A stretch of 20,858 nucleotides of DNA, taken from positions 1 through 20,858 of the forward strand of contig CAZGAO010000087.1 in NCBI GenBank assembly GCA_964523795.1, written 5' to 3'. The translations under genes were made by a program, and so were the position numbers. Shown one piece after another: positions 1 to 8,688 of this stretch. Below the pieces are notes generated by a model, which ran no database searches, was not told where the DNA came from, and worked only from the letters and a program-made list of their open reading frames with translations. This DNA is from SABY01 sp964523795 (lineage in GTDB: Bacteria; Bacteroidota; Bacteroidia; Bacteroidales; 4484-276). How positions within the stretch are numbered: the stretch's first letter is position 1; each line of letters starts with the position of its first letter.

Positions 1-46
1 CCGGGTGGTGTGGGGGGACAGCGGCGCAAGCCGCTTCCTACCCGAT
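1..46 (+). mobile_element. Group II intron 3' end (domain V last strand and domain VI), partial
   Basis: The first 11 bases (CCGGGTGGTGT) match the 3' strand of a bacterial group II intron domain V. Bases 12-43 fold as domain VI: g12-g14 pair with c41-c43, g15 wobble-pairs with t39, g16, g17 and a18 pair with c38, c37 and t36, and AGCGGC (20-25) pairs with GCCGCT (30-35) across a GCAA tetraloop. A40 is left as a single bulged adenosine flanked by a G-T wobble and a G-C pair, the textbook lariat branch point. The putative intron ends in ...CGAT at 46, which puts A40 seven bases from the end and fits the usual 3'-AY boundary. The rest of the intron, including any reverse transcriptase/maturase gene, would lie left of the window. 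The assignment rests on structure and remembered consensus, not on a search. Confidence 0.72.
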
Positions 47-137
47 TAGAAAAAATATGCGCGGACACGCGTAAGGTGCAGAGCACCGAAATATTGAAAA
101 CTAAAATGACGACCGCGTTTTTCAATAAATCCTAAGT
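47..137. other. Intron-proximal spacer with small hairpins
   Basis: No gene is visible between the putative intron boundary and the terminator. The stretch holds two compact inverted repeats, CGCG-GACA-CGCG (60-71) and GGTGC-AGA-GCACC (75-87), and a looser pairing of ATTGAAAA near 93 with TTTTTCAAT near 118-126. If the intron call is right, this is the downstream exon flank. The hairpins may be part of the insertion target or of an older intergenic repeat. Confidence 0.4.
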
Positions 138-176
138 AAAAAGGCCTGGTTCCAAATGAGGAGCCAGGCCTTTTTT
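138..176 (-). terminator. Rho-independent terminator, strong, bidirectional shape
   Basis: A stem of GGCCTGGTTCC (143-153) pairs with GGAGCCAGGCC (160-170) with one G-T wobble and a six-base loop. The stem is flanked by A and T runs on both sides, so it can work on either strand. It lies about 20 bases past the stop codon of the minus-strand gene at 196-2403 and most likely ends that transcript. Confidence 0.88.
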
Positions 177-195
177 CTATGTTAATAAAACCTGC

Positions 196-2403
196 TTATT
201 TCAAAATCAATTTTTTGATCAGGCTGTTTTGCTGATTTTCAATTTTAACTACATAAACGCCTTTGGCAAAATGACGCAGGTCGAGTTGCCTGCGTCCGGA
301 TATGGTGGTATTAAGTAGGATAGCACCCTCCATATTTTGGATAGTAATTTGGTATTTACCTTCCTGTACCGGTGTAAATTCAACCGAGCCCGTAGAAGGA
401 TTGGGGAAAAATCGTACTTCCTGATCCAGGGTATTAATACCCGAGGTAGAAACCTTGAGCGTTTCCACCAGCGATAAGCCTTCTTCTGTATAACGTCCGT
501 CAGCCTGAGAATAGTTGCCACTGTAACTAGCCTGTACTGGAAATTCTTTTGCAGTTTGTGCATCGAAAACGCGAAGGTGAATATCTTCGGTTGAGGCAAA
601 ACCATCTTTTTCTGGGGTAGAGGCATCATCACCAAAGATTGTCAAAGCAAGAGGCTCATCAAAAGCATCCAATCTAACAAAACCACAAAGCGTATTATCC
701 TCGGCAAAGGCTCCGATGTAATCTCCGGAAATTAGATTCTGCATGGCGTTTATCGAAAATGCCAGCACATGATTGGAACCTGTGGGCACAATTTCGCCCC
801 AGGGCGATGAGGCTACAACTTTATTCGCTGGCTTATTTTGTGCCTTCGTTGCGGGCATGCATTCACCAAAAGTAACAGCAGTATTTTCACTAACTGCCAC
901 ATAATACGCACGACCAGGTTCAAGCGTGGTTAGACTTTCGATACCCAATTCCGGCCAATAAACTTGGGTTCCGGCCACTTCTTTCACAATTATAGTTTTA
1001 TCGATGATGGGTGCAAACAGCTCCACAACATTCACCGGGCATTTGCTCAAAACAGGCAGCAAATTCCACGTTGCGGCCAAGTTGATGGTTTTATTGGGCT
1101 GGGGGCATCCATTCATGGGCAGCACCACTTCTTCGCTTACTTTAATCTTGTAACCCTTGTTGTAGGTCCATACCCCCATAGTATTGATCCCGGCAGCGGG
1201 AAAATATATTTTCGTCATATCCTGAATCAAAACCAGTTCATCGCTTATTGGACTTAATACATTGCTTATTCCCAAGCCTGCGGGTTTGGTATAACTCGAC
1301 AAGCCGCTCCAACCCTGGGGGATAATAATTTGATTAGCATGGATGGCATCCACTTCTTCTACTACCGACAAACCCACAGGATACCATTTATTATCCGATT
1401 GAAGAAAGGGACCGGTTTTAAATTCGACTACTGCCGGAAAATCGTCTTGCTCTGCGTAAGAATATACCCGCCATTTGAATGTTTCGGCATAGACAAAGCC
1501 ATCCTTATCACCGGGAGTTGTTTGGGTATCATCGCCCTGGGCTATCAAGCCCATGTTGTCATCGTCCTGCCAGCGGGTAAAACCTCCACATGCCAGTGTG
1601 CCGTCATCATCCACATAAAACACCCCAAGCAAATCGCCTATTTCCAAAGGCACGCCGCAAAAGTTAGGTCCCGAGCTTGTTTCAACAGAGATGATATGTA
1701 CATTTCCGGTAGAAACATATTCCCAACCCGGAGGAATTGGATAATAAAAATCGATATAGGTATAATCCTCGTCAGCCATATTCGAAGATATGGCGGGATA
1801 GGATCTGGTGATTGGCTCGAAATAGTAATTGGCTTCGTATCTTGGATCGAAACCATAATCGTAGGAGGGTAAAACCTGGAAGCTATATTCGCCAAATTCG
1901 TTGGTTATGACATCGAAACTTTTTAAAGATGATGTCAGCGATTTCATCCTAATCTCGACATTGGCAAGGGCTTCACCGGTGTTTTTCTCGACAAACTTTC
2001 CGGAGATTGTAAACATGGTGTTCGCTACGCCTGAATAATTCTGATCGGGTAAATCAAGAATCAAATCCTCGTAAACCCTTTCGGTAGGTGTAAATGTATA
2101 AAATCCGCCATCGCCAAACGAAGGCGTTGCCGTACCCGACCAGTGGCGTTCGATGGAGATACTGTAAAATCCGCTGTCGCTTACGATGGCAGTTCCGGCA
2201 CCTGAAAAAGTGATGATTGCGCCTTCAAAAGGAATCGAGTCAGGCATACGAAAGGCATAGCCCGAAATGATATGCTCCAACCTTTCGGAATCGCTATTTT
2301 GGAATTCTTCTTCTGCTTGCTGAGCAGAAAGGGGAAAATTGGAGACTAAAAGCCCAAAGGCAGTTAAGGTAAAAATAAATACATATTTCCAGATAGGTTT
2401 CAT
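196..2403 (-). CDS. T9SS type A cargo protein, modular surface protein of unknown function (paralogue 1)
   Basis: A 735-residue exported protein. Residues 1-28 form a signal peptide. Two carboxypeptidase-regulatory/Ig-like modules follow (about 45-124 with a WSGTATPS motif, and 131-200). Residues 233-350 and 541-652 are two copies of one module with GD.(I/L)G.F, a Cys-Gly pair and GDD..T...(K)DGF. Between them, residues 362-434 and 444-517 are a second module in tandem, each copy with a GW/TW start, a (S/A)PI segment, an aromatic-Pro (FP/WP) pair, GY or GRAYY and a terminal Cys. The last ~75 residues (FFPNPSTG onwards, ending LIKKLILK) are a type A sorting domain that directs T9SS export and is cleaved at the surface. 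No catalytic motif is seen; adhesion or binding is only a guess. The ATG at 2403 gives a complete signal peptide. A TAnnTTTG box lies about 110 bases upstream and a strong terminator downstream. The neighbouring gene at 2701-4908 is a colinear paralogue. Confidence 0.9.
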   Translation of the reverse strand: MKPIWKYVFIFTLTAFGLLVSNFPLSAQQAEEEFQNSDSERLEHIISGYAFRMPDSIPFEGAIITFSGAGTAIVSDSGFYSISIERHWSGTATPSFGDGGFYTFTPTERVYEDLILDLPDQNYSGVANTMFTISGKFVEKNTGEALANVEIRMKSLTSSLKSFDVITNEFGEYSFQVLPSYDYGFDPRYEANYYFEPITRSYPAISSNMADEDYTYIDFYYPIPPGWEYVSTGNVHIISVETSSGPNFCGVPLEIGDLLGVFYVDDDGTLACGGFTRWQDDDNMGLIAQGDDTQTTPGDKDGFVYAETFKWRVYSYAEQDDFPAVVEFKTGPFLQSDNKWYPVGLSVVEEVDAIHANQIIIPQGWSGLSSYTKPAGLGISNVLSPISDELVLIQDMTKIYFPAAGINTMGVWTYNKGYKIKVSEEVVLPMNGCPQPNKTINLAATWNLLPVLSKCPVNVVELFAPIIDKTIIVKEVAGTQVYWPELGIESLTTLEPGRAYYVAVSENTAVTFGECMPATKAQNKPANKVVASSPWGEIVPTGSNHVLAFSINAMQNLISGDYIGAFAEDNTLCGFVRLDAFDEPLALTIFGDDASTPEKDGFASTEDIHLRVFDAQTAKEFPVQASYSGNYSQADGRYTEEGLSLVETLKVSTSGINTLDQEVRFFPNPSTGSVEFTPVQEGKYQITIQNMEGAILLNTTISGRRQLDLRHFAKGVYVVKIENQQNSLIKKLILK

Positions 2404-2513
2404 AATATGAGATTTTAGTGTTTCGAATTATAATTGTTAGTTCTAAGTTTCAACAAAATCACAGTTAAATTGCTTTTTGTTTGTACTGTTCTAATTTTAA
2501 AATTTTTAGAGGG

Positions 2514-2521
2514 CAAAAGTA
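2514..2521 (-). promoter_or_regulatory. Candidate -7 promoter box (TAnnTTTG)
   Basis: Read on the minus strand, TACTTTTG matches the Bacteroidota sigma-ABfr -7 consensus TAnnTTTG exactly. It lies about 110 bases upstream of the ATG at 2403, leaving an A/T-rich leader of roughly 100 bases. No clear -33 TTTG was found at the expected distance, so this is a moderate call. Confidence 0.5.
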
Positions 2522-2647
2522 GTAATTTTATCATACGCCCATTTGCATATACCGCCACCAAAACTATTGAACGCAAAATCGAACATTTTGGAGCTGCAAG
2601 GCTGTATTACACGAATAAAGCATCGCATCGCGGGAGGGCTAAAAAAG

Positions 2648-2677
2648 AAAAACCCCCGATTTTGGCCGGAGGTTTTT
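2648..2677 (-). terminator. Rho-independent terminator after the 2701-4908 gene
   Basis: AAAAACCCCCG (2648-2658) pairs with CGGAGGTTTTT (2667-2677) with one internal mismatch and an eight-base loop. On the minus strand the hairpin is followed by a long T run (the A run at 2641-2652). It starts about 23 bases past the stop at 2701. Confidence 0.82.
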
Positions 2678-2700
2678 ATGTTAAAACATTGTAAATATTC

Positions 2701-4908
2701 TTACCTCAAAATTAGCTTTTCAATTCTGGTTTGCTGATCATTGGTCAAACTAACAAAGTAGATACCTGGCTTAAAATCGCGCAAATCCAATTGCGATTCA
2801 CCCCTGAATTTATTTAACAATAATTGTTGTCCGGATAAATTGCAGATCGAAATAGTATAGGCTGTTCTATTGTTTGCCTGGAAATAAACCATCCCAGTGG
2901 ATGGGTTAGGGCTAAAGCGCACGCGGCTGTTTAAATCAGCGATACCATTAGGGCTAAGTTTTAAATTGCTTATCACCGAAAGTCCGTTATCAGTAAACCT
3001 GCCATCCGCCGAGGGAAGGTTCAGATCATACTCCGGCTCCAAAACCAATTCTTCCTTTTGCTGGTTTTTAAAAATCTTAAAATTCATGATCTCGCCTTCT
3101 GCAAATCCATCCACAAGGGCTGTGGTGGGATCATCACCAAAAACGGTAAGTGCAAGATTAGTCTCCGGATTTTCGATCAAGGCAAAGCCTGCACAGTAAT
3201 CATTCGAGGTAAAGGCTCCCACAAAATCTCCCGTGGAAAGTGCATCGGACAAACCGGCAGGGAAGGCAAGGATATGCGCTGTACCTGTTTTATGCGGGTC
3301 TTGCCAGGGACTGGCAACAGGGGTAATTTCAGGAGTCGGATCGGCATTACTTTTCAGCGCATCGCAAGCAGGGAATGTAAAGGTAGAGTTTTGCGACACA
3401 GCCACATAGTAAGCCTTGCCGGGCTGTAGCACCTGAAGCGTAGTAATATTCATATCGGGCCAAAAAATGCGATTACCGCCAATTTCTTTAACCACAATTA
3501 TTCTACTCATAATCGGAGCCAGGACATCGCTAAGCAGCATGTTGCAGGGGCTAAGCACCGGAATGATATTCCAACCCGTAGTAAGGCTAAGGGTTTTGTC
3601 GGTGCCCGGACAGCCATAAATAGGAAGTACCACCGGGCTAGTGAGTTTAATTTTATAACCGGTTTCATCGCTCCAGTTCCAATCGCCGGGTACTCCACCG
3701 CCAGGCCAATACACCTCATTCTTACTTTGAAGGATAATCAATTCATTGATGATTGGCGACAGGATATTGCTAACTATCTTTGAGCCCTCAGGATCTGCAA
3801 CGCTGGATATTCCGCTCCATCCAGCCGGCACCACGATATGCTCCTTTCCCATCCCCTCCAAATCCGAAGTTACCGACAATCCGATAGGAGCCCATCTATT
3901 ATATCCTAAAATCATCTCAGCCTCCGCCATCAAATCGTCCTGGATGGCATAAGAATGGAATTTCCATTTGAAATATTCATTATAGGAAAAGCCTTCCTTA
4001 AAATTGGGAGTTGCCTGGGTATCGTCGCCATAGGCGATAACACCTACATTACTTTCGTCTTGCCAGCGGCCAAATCCTCCACAATGTAATTCGCCATCAT
4101 TGCCCGTGTAAAATACACCAATCAAATCGCCAAGTTCGATGGGTACGCCACACACCCTGGGATTAGAACCAGCAGTAATCGAGATAACAGCCGGATTGCT
4201 TTGCGCTGTGATAGTGTATTCCCATTCGGGGGGTATGGGTTTTTCGTAGTAGATAAACTTATAATCATGATTAATGTAGCTCTGCTGCCAATTGTTGTAG
4301 GTACGACTGAAAGGAGTGATATAGTGAAACTCAACCCGAGGGTTGAGCGGCGCATCCAAACAGGGCAACTGATAAAAGCTATATTCGCCCTGTGCATTGG
4401 TATTCACTTCGATAGAAAAAGGAGGACCAAACTCAGCAGGAATATCAAAAGTTACCTCGGTGTTGGCCAGAGGAGCACCGGTGAGTGAGTCGGTAATTGT
4501 TCCGGAGATCGAATAAATGGTATCGGTGGTAACATCGAAGTTTTGATTTCTGGTGGTTGCCTGTACATCAACGTAGGTATATTGCGGCGGGTCAAAAACA
4601 AACTTGTCCGGGTCGCAGGGATTTGGGCTAACATTGCCCGACCAACCCTGAGGAACGTATTTGTAATATTTGCCGTAGGTATTTACAACGACATCTTCCA
4701 GCCCCTCAAAATTCATAGTTAAGCCGGTAAAATATTGAAGTTCGGGATTGGTGATGTAAACGTAGCCTTCAATCTTAACATTGCCATCGATAGCTTCGGG
4801 GTCTTCTTTTGAATTTTCGGTAGAACTAAACTGTCCAAACACCCCGCTATTAAAGGATATGAAAAATATAAGCAAAAAATTTAAATATAAAACGAATTTT
4901 TGGTTCAT
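2701..4908 (-). CDS. T9SS type A cargo protein, modular surface protein of unknown function (paralogue 2)
   Basis: A 735-residue paralogue of the protein encoded at 196-2403, with the same length and landmarks at the same residue numbers. The signal peptide is 1-25 (ending VFGQ). Carboxypeptidase-regulatory/Ig-like modules lie at about 45-125 (QGWSGNVSPN) and 132-205 (SISGTITDSLTGAPLANT). The GDD module occurs at about 237-350 and 541-652. The tandem W..(I/L)(S/P)-API-WP-AYYVAV module occurs at 361-434 and 443-515. The T9SS sorting domain starts at FSPNPSTG (about 665) and ends RIEKLILR. Cysteines at matching sites in the modules (for example 253, 276, 433, 455, 515 and 572) may form disulfides. 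No enzyme motif is recognised; a surface-adhesion or matrix role is inference. It has its own -7 box and terminator, so it is probably transcribed separately from its twin. Confidence 0.9.
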   Translation of the reverse strand: MNQKFVLYLNFLLIFFISFNSGVFGQFSSTENSKEDPEAIDGNVKIEGYVYITNPELQYFTGLTMNFEGLEDVVVNTYGKYYKYVPQGWSGNVSPNPCDPDKFVFDPPQYTYVDVQATTRNQNFDVTTDTIYSISGTITDSLTGAPLANTEVTFDIPAEFGPPFSIEVNTNAQGEYSFYQLPCLDAPLNPRVEFHYITPFSRTYNNWQQSYINHDYKFIYYEKPIPPEWEYTITAQSNPAVISITAGSNPRVCGVPIELGDLIGVFYTGNDGELHCGGFGRWQDESNVGVIAYGDDTQATPNFKEGFSYNEYFKWKFHSYAIQDDLMAEAEMILGYNRWAPIGLSVTSDLEGMGKEHIVVPAGWSGISSVADPEGSKIVSNILSPIINELIILQSKNEVYWPGGGVPGDWNWSDETGYKIKLTSPVVLPIYGCPGTDKTLSLTTGWNIIPVLSPCNMLLSDVLAPIMSRIIVVKEIGGNRIFWPDMNITTLQVLQPGKAYYVAVSQNSTFTFPACDALKSNADPTPEITPVASPWQDPHKTGTAHILAFPAGLSDALSTGDFVGAFTSNDYCAGFALIENPETNLALTVFGDDPTTALVDGFAEGEIMNFKIFKNQQKEELVLEPEYDLNLPSADGRFTDNGLSVISNLKLSPNGIADLNSRVRFSPNPSTGMVYFQANNRTAYTISICNLSGQQLLLNKFRGESQLDLRDFKPGIYFVSLTNDQQTRIEKLILR

Positions 4909-4968
4909 AGTATTGATATTAGAAATTTGTAGCCTGCTTCTCGTAATTTATCATCATTAAACGTTCAA

Positions 4969-4976
4969 CAAAGTTA
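4969..4976 (-). promoter_or_regulatory. Candidate -7 promoter box (TAnnTTTG)
   Basis: Minus-strand TAACTTTG is an exact match to the Bacteroidota -7 consensus. It lies about 60 bases upstream of the ATG at 4908, within very A/T-rich DNA. The nearest upstream TTTG is only about 11 bases away, too close for a normal -33 element. Confidence 0.55.
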
Positions 4977-5086
4977 AATCTTTTTCACAAAAAAAATTTA
5001 AATAAATTGATAAAATACTTAAATTTCAAGATAAAAACACCTCTAAAGGCTATTTTACAGGAAGTTAAGCTACGCTAATAGAAAAA

Positions 5087-5121
5087 ACTGCCGGGCGTAA
5101 AAAATATTTACACCCGGCAGT
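5087..5121 (-). terminator. Rho-independent terminator after the 5149-8688 gene
   Basis: ACTGCCGGGCGTAAA (5087-5101) pairs with TTTACACCCGGCAGT (5107-5121). The only imperfect pair is a G-T wobble when read on the minus strand but a C-A clash on the plus strand, so the hairpin is built for minus-strand transcription. A T run follows on the minus strand (the A run at 5082-5087). The rest of the 4909-5148 gap is A/T-rich leader DNA with no gene. Confidence 0.9.
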
Positions 5122-5148
5122 CCTAATCGAAAAACTGTATTCAAATTT

Positions 5149-8100
5149 TTATTTTTGAATCATGATTTTTCTAATCATATTTATACCATTTCCTCTAATA
5201 TTTAGCAAATAAATACCTTCTGAAATATTGTTCAAGTCTATACTAAGGCTTTTATATCCCTGTATCGATACGTTATCGCTGCGGTACACTTCTTTGCCGT
5301 AAGCATCATACATGAGCAAGTTTACCGGGCTGTTGCTAAGGGTTTTCATATCGATGTTGAAAATACCGTTGGTGGGATTGGGGTAAACCTGCACCGACCA
5401 TTGCTCTTCAATATCCGAAATACCAGTGCAATCATCAAACTGAACAGTAAGCTCATCCGTATTCGAACAAGTAAATGGGTCGATTACTTCCACCATAATG
5501 GTAACAGTTCCGATACCCACGCCAGTGGTGTCCACCTCGATGGTCTGTGTGGTTTCGCCTGTTGACCAGATATAAGTAGCCCCAGGATTTCCGGCATCGA
5601 GAATTATGGATGTGTTGGCGCAAATTGTCATATCAGGACCCAGGTCAACTTCCGGTAATTCGTGCACAATTACTTCCAGCGCATCCGACATTTCACCTGC
5701 ACCGCAATTGTTCATACCTTCAACCATAAGCATGGCAGTACCCATAAAATCTTCGTTCCATTCCACTGTTGCTGTCATCGCGGTTCCACTAATTGCACCA
5801 GCCTCCATAGGGCTGAGTGTCCAAATGTAGCTACTTGCGCCCACAGCACCCGTGGTTTGATAAACCGTTTGGAAAACGCCGTAGCACAACGAGGTCTCAC
5901 CCTCGGGCGTTGCTGCTTGCTCGGGGGCATTTTCAACGGTAACATTTACACTTCCATCAACCACCGTTTCACCATCATCTACTTCAACCATATAAAGGGT
6001 TGTTTCATCAGGCATCACCTCCGGATTGGCCACAGTAGAAGTAAAACCTGCTGGATCGGAAGTCCAGTTGTAGGTGTATGTGCCTGTGCCACCGTTTGCA
6101 CCGGCATTAAGCTGGGTGCTTTCGCCCAGACATATTGTGGAAGGATTGGCTGACACATTGAGTGCCATCGGGAATCCATCGCCAACATTCAAGGTAATCG
6201 GAACATTTACAGCTAGCATATCAGGGTCGTTACTTTCGACCATCACATTGCCATGATAAGTACCCTGGCTAAGGTCTTCGGAACTGAAGGTAACATCAAA
6301 AGATTTGGTATTGCCCGGAGCAATGGTATCCGTAATTCTGTCCACGAGCATCCATCCAGAAACATTAATGGTATAATCTTCTACTTCGCCATAGTTTGAG
6401 CCATCGCAGGGTTCGGGATCCGAAGAATAGGTCATCCGTACACGCATCCGTTTTTCGCCACTCTGGGTACCCTGGGGAACAGTGATTTCACCGGTGAAGG
6501 TCTGTCCGGAGCCTCCTACATTGGTTAGCACAAACTCTTCGTCTGTGGCCTGCTCAAACTCGAAGTCGCTGTCCCAGTCAACCCATACGGTAACCTGGTC
6601 GCTTGACCAGGCATTTCCATTTTCAATTTCGATGGACTCGCTGGTACCCACTTCCATGGGGGTACTTTGATCGGTATAATCAGCAACGCCACCCTGCCAG
6701 CCACTGCTGTTGTCGATATCGCCGAAGCTAACGTTGGCGATGTATTCATCCTCGGTGTTGGTGGAAGCCGTGCAATAATCGCGTCCGCGAATAGGCTCGG
6801 TGGAAGAAGAAACTTCATAAATTAAATCCAGTTGACCTGTATTTTCCACAGTAATCGTGCGTGTAGAGGTACTCATCAAATCGATGTTTTCGATAATCTC
6901 GGCGGGTTCAACAGCAATATGGGCATCGCCCCATTGCACATTGGCCGAAGGACCTGAAGATTCGCCGTCATCGTGCATGGCGGTTACTTTGTATTTAAAA
7001 ATGCCGTAATCGGGCAGCATGTCTGTATAGAATTTATCGGTGGTAGTTGCTATCTCGAAGCCATCGCGATAAATAATAAAATACTGGAAGCCGGCAACCT
7101 CTTCAAAAACCCATTCCATATCCACATTGCCGGTCTCGAAAGTAACGGCAGCGGCAAGGTCATCGGGACGTGGTAAACTGTTGGTTTCGTAGGGCGAAGA
7201 ATAAGTCATCATAACACCACTGCGATTGTCGGCCCACAAGGGATACACACGGCCATCGCGGGCACTAATACCGAGGTAGTCACCCATGTATCCGCCAGCC
7301 AAATTAGGGATAGGTGCAGGCGTAAAATCTACATCGCTCACCCTGAAATCTTCCCATGTTTCGCCACCATCAAAGCTGTTGGCACAGAATACTTCGCACT
7401 TGTTGCCACCCACATTGCGGTCGTCATAAAAAACAACACTCAATGCACCGGTAACAGGGTCGCAGGTAATCCAGGGGAAGTAATGCTCGGAACCCTGACC
7501 GGCTTCATCCTGATTAACACGAGATGGTGTACTCCAGCTTGCGCCTTCGTCATCCGATTTTATCATGTAAATATCAATGTCGTTGCCGGTGTTGATACCG
7601 GGAACACCTATATTGGTCCAGGTAATGTAAATGGTTCCATCGCCGCTGATATCGCAGGCCATCGAGGGGAAGGAATTTACCCGCATATTTTTTGAAGTTT
7701 CTGAGTTACGGATACCACGAATATCAGTAATGATTCGCTCGGGATTTTGCCATGTTTGGCCACCATCAAGCGACTTAGCAAAGCCTATGGAACCCTCGTC
7801 CTGAGGCCAGCCTTCGTAAACTGCCCATATTACATACACCTGCCCATCGGGGCCGGTTTCGATATTTACACCCTGATTGTGACTTCCGGCATTAAGTTGT
7901 GAGCTGATATTTACAGCTGTAGCGTATGATACCCCGTCATTATTAGAATATGAAATTTCGATGTCAGTATCGTTGGGGCCGCCAAAATCAGTCCAGGCCA
8001 CATACACATTGCCTTCATAAGGACTAATGGGGCTATTGTCGATCCACATGTGATTTTTATCGAGCAGCGAAGAACCTGCACCGCCATCAACCAGAACCGG

Positions 8101-8688
8101 AGTCCAGTTTTCGCCATCATTGGAGTAAGAAACTCCCTGTCCACCGCCACTGTGGATATAGCCTACATATTGACGTCCGGTAAGGCTGATAGCCGTAGCC
8201 GGGTCGCCTGAGTTAGTGCCACCGGCACCCTGGATAGTACCGCCCCAGTTAAGGCCAAAATCGTAGGAAAAGAAATAGTTGGCTCCATATAGCGAACCCA
8301 CCGGATTTTGTGTACTGTTGTTGGATTGAAGTACGTGATCGGGGTCGGTAGGATCGACAAAGACCGAGTTCTCGCTTTGAGTTGAATTTTCTTCGGTTAC
8401 AGGCACGTCGGGCGAATCTTCGCGCCAAACGCTCTTGGCTGCAATCCTGCTGCCCTTGTAATTGGCCGGTGCTGCTTTTGCAGCGGGCTCAACCGGTGTA
8501 AGTCCCAGCTCTGCTGCCTTGCGCCAGTAGCGCATGTTGTCCACGCGGGTATCCAAAACCTCGTAAGGGTTATAGACTCCGTTTTCGTAAAGTTGCTTTT
8601 TCGTTTTAACAGGCTTGTCTTGTGCAAACGAGAGGCTCGCCACAAGCAAAAATGCCAATGATAAGATTAGTGTGTTAGTCTTTCTCAT
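5149..8688 (-). CDS. T9SS cargo: sialidase-like (BNR/Asp-box) propeller protein with FN3, GEVED and PKD-like domains
   Basis: An 1179-residue exported protein. Residues 1-22 are a signal peptide. Residues about 105-500 carry six Asp-box-like repeats (S.D.G..W type, at about 141, 189, 248, 306, 378 and 438), the signature of a six-bladed BNR/sialidase-fold propeller. A fibronectin-III-like domain follows (507-586). An Ig-like repeat starts at 590 but is interrupted by a complete GEVED domain (about 637-777, ending YGEVEDYTINV) and resumes at 778-835. PKD or Ig-like domains lie at 843-918, 923-1008 and 1011-1085. The T9SS type A sorting domain starts at VYPNPTNG (about 1101). The arginine triad of true sialidases could not be located, so glycosidase activity is not claimed; exo-sialidase-like hydrolase or carbohydrate binder are both possible. 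A terminator follows; no good promoter box is visible upstream. Confidence 0.88.
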   Translation of the reverse strand: MRKTNTLILSLAFLLVASLSFAQDKPVKTKKQLYENGVYNPYEVLDTRVDNMRYWRKAAELGLTPVEPAAKAAPANYKGSRIAAKSVWREDSPDVPVTEENSTQSENSVFVDPTDPDHVLQSNNSTQNPVGSLYGANYFFSYDFGLNWGGTIQGAGGTNSGDPATAISLTGRQYVGYIHSGGGQGVSYSNDGENWTPVLVDGGAGSSLLDKNHMWIDNSPISPYEGNVYVAWTDFGGPNDTDIEISYSNNDGVSYATAVNISSQLNAGSHNQGVNIETGPDGQVYVIWAVYEGWPQDEGSIGFAKSLDGGQTWQNPERIITDIRGIRNSETSKNMRVNSFPSMACDISGDGTIYITWTNIGVPGINTGNDIDIYMIKSDDEGASWSTPSRVNQDEAGQGSEHYFPWITCDPVTGALSVVFYDDRNVGGNKCEVFCANSFDGGETWEDFRVSDVDFTPAPIPNLAGGYMGDYLGISARDGRVYPLWADNRSGVMMTYSSPYETNSLPRPDDLAAAVTFETGNVDMEWVFEEVAGFQYFIIYRDGFEIATTTDKFYTDMLPDYGIFKYKVTAMHDDGESSGPSANVQWGDAHIAVEPAEIIENIDLMSTSTRTITVENTGQLDLIYEVSSSTEPIRGRDYCTASTNTEDEYIANVSFGDIDNSSGWQGGVADYTDQSTPMEVGTSESIEIENGNAWSSDQVTVWVDWDSDFEFEQATDEEFVLTNVGGSGQTFTGEITVPQGTQSGEKRMRVRMTYSSDPEPCDGSNYGEVEDYTINVSGWMLVDRITDTIAPGNTKSFDVTFSSEDLSQGTYHGNVMVESNDPDMLAVNVPITLNVGDGFPMALNVSANPSTICLGESTQLNAGANGGTGTYTYNWTSDPAGFTSTVANPEVMPDETTLYMVEVDDGETVVDGSVNVTVENAPEQAATPEGETSLCYGVFQTVYQTTGAVGASSYIWTLSPMEAGAISGTAMTATVEWNEDFMGTAMLMVEGMNNCGAGEMSDALEVIVHELPEVDLGPDMTICANTSIILDAGNPGATYIWSTGETTQTIEVDTTGVGIGTVTIMVEVIDPFTCSNTDELTVQFDDCTGISDIEEQWSVQVYPNPTNGIFNIDMKTLSNSPVNLLMYDAYGKEVYRSDNVSIQGYKSLSIDLNNISEGIYLLNIRGNGINMIRKIMIQK

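Noticed and set aside
2434..2694. Plus-strand frame of 86 codons in the gap between the twin genes
   Set aside because: It spans the promoter box of one gene and the terminator hairpin of the other, and the product is low-complexity with no recognisable family.
5149..8688. Calling the propeller protein an active sialidase
   Set aside because: Six Asp-box motifs support the fold only. The catalytic arginine triad and the FRIP motif were not found, so enzymatic activity is not claimed.
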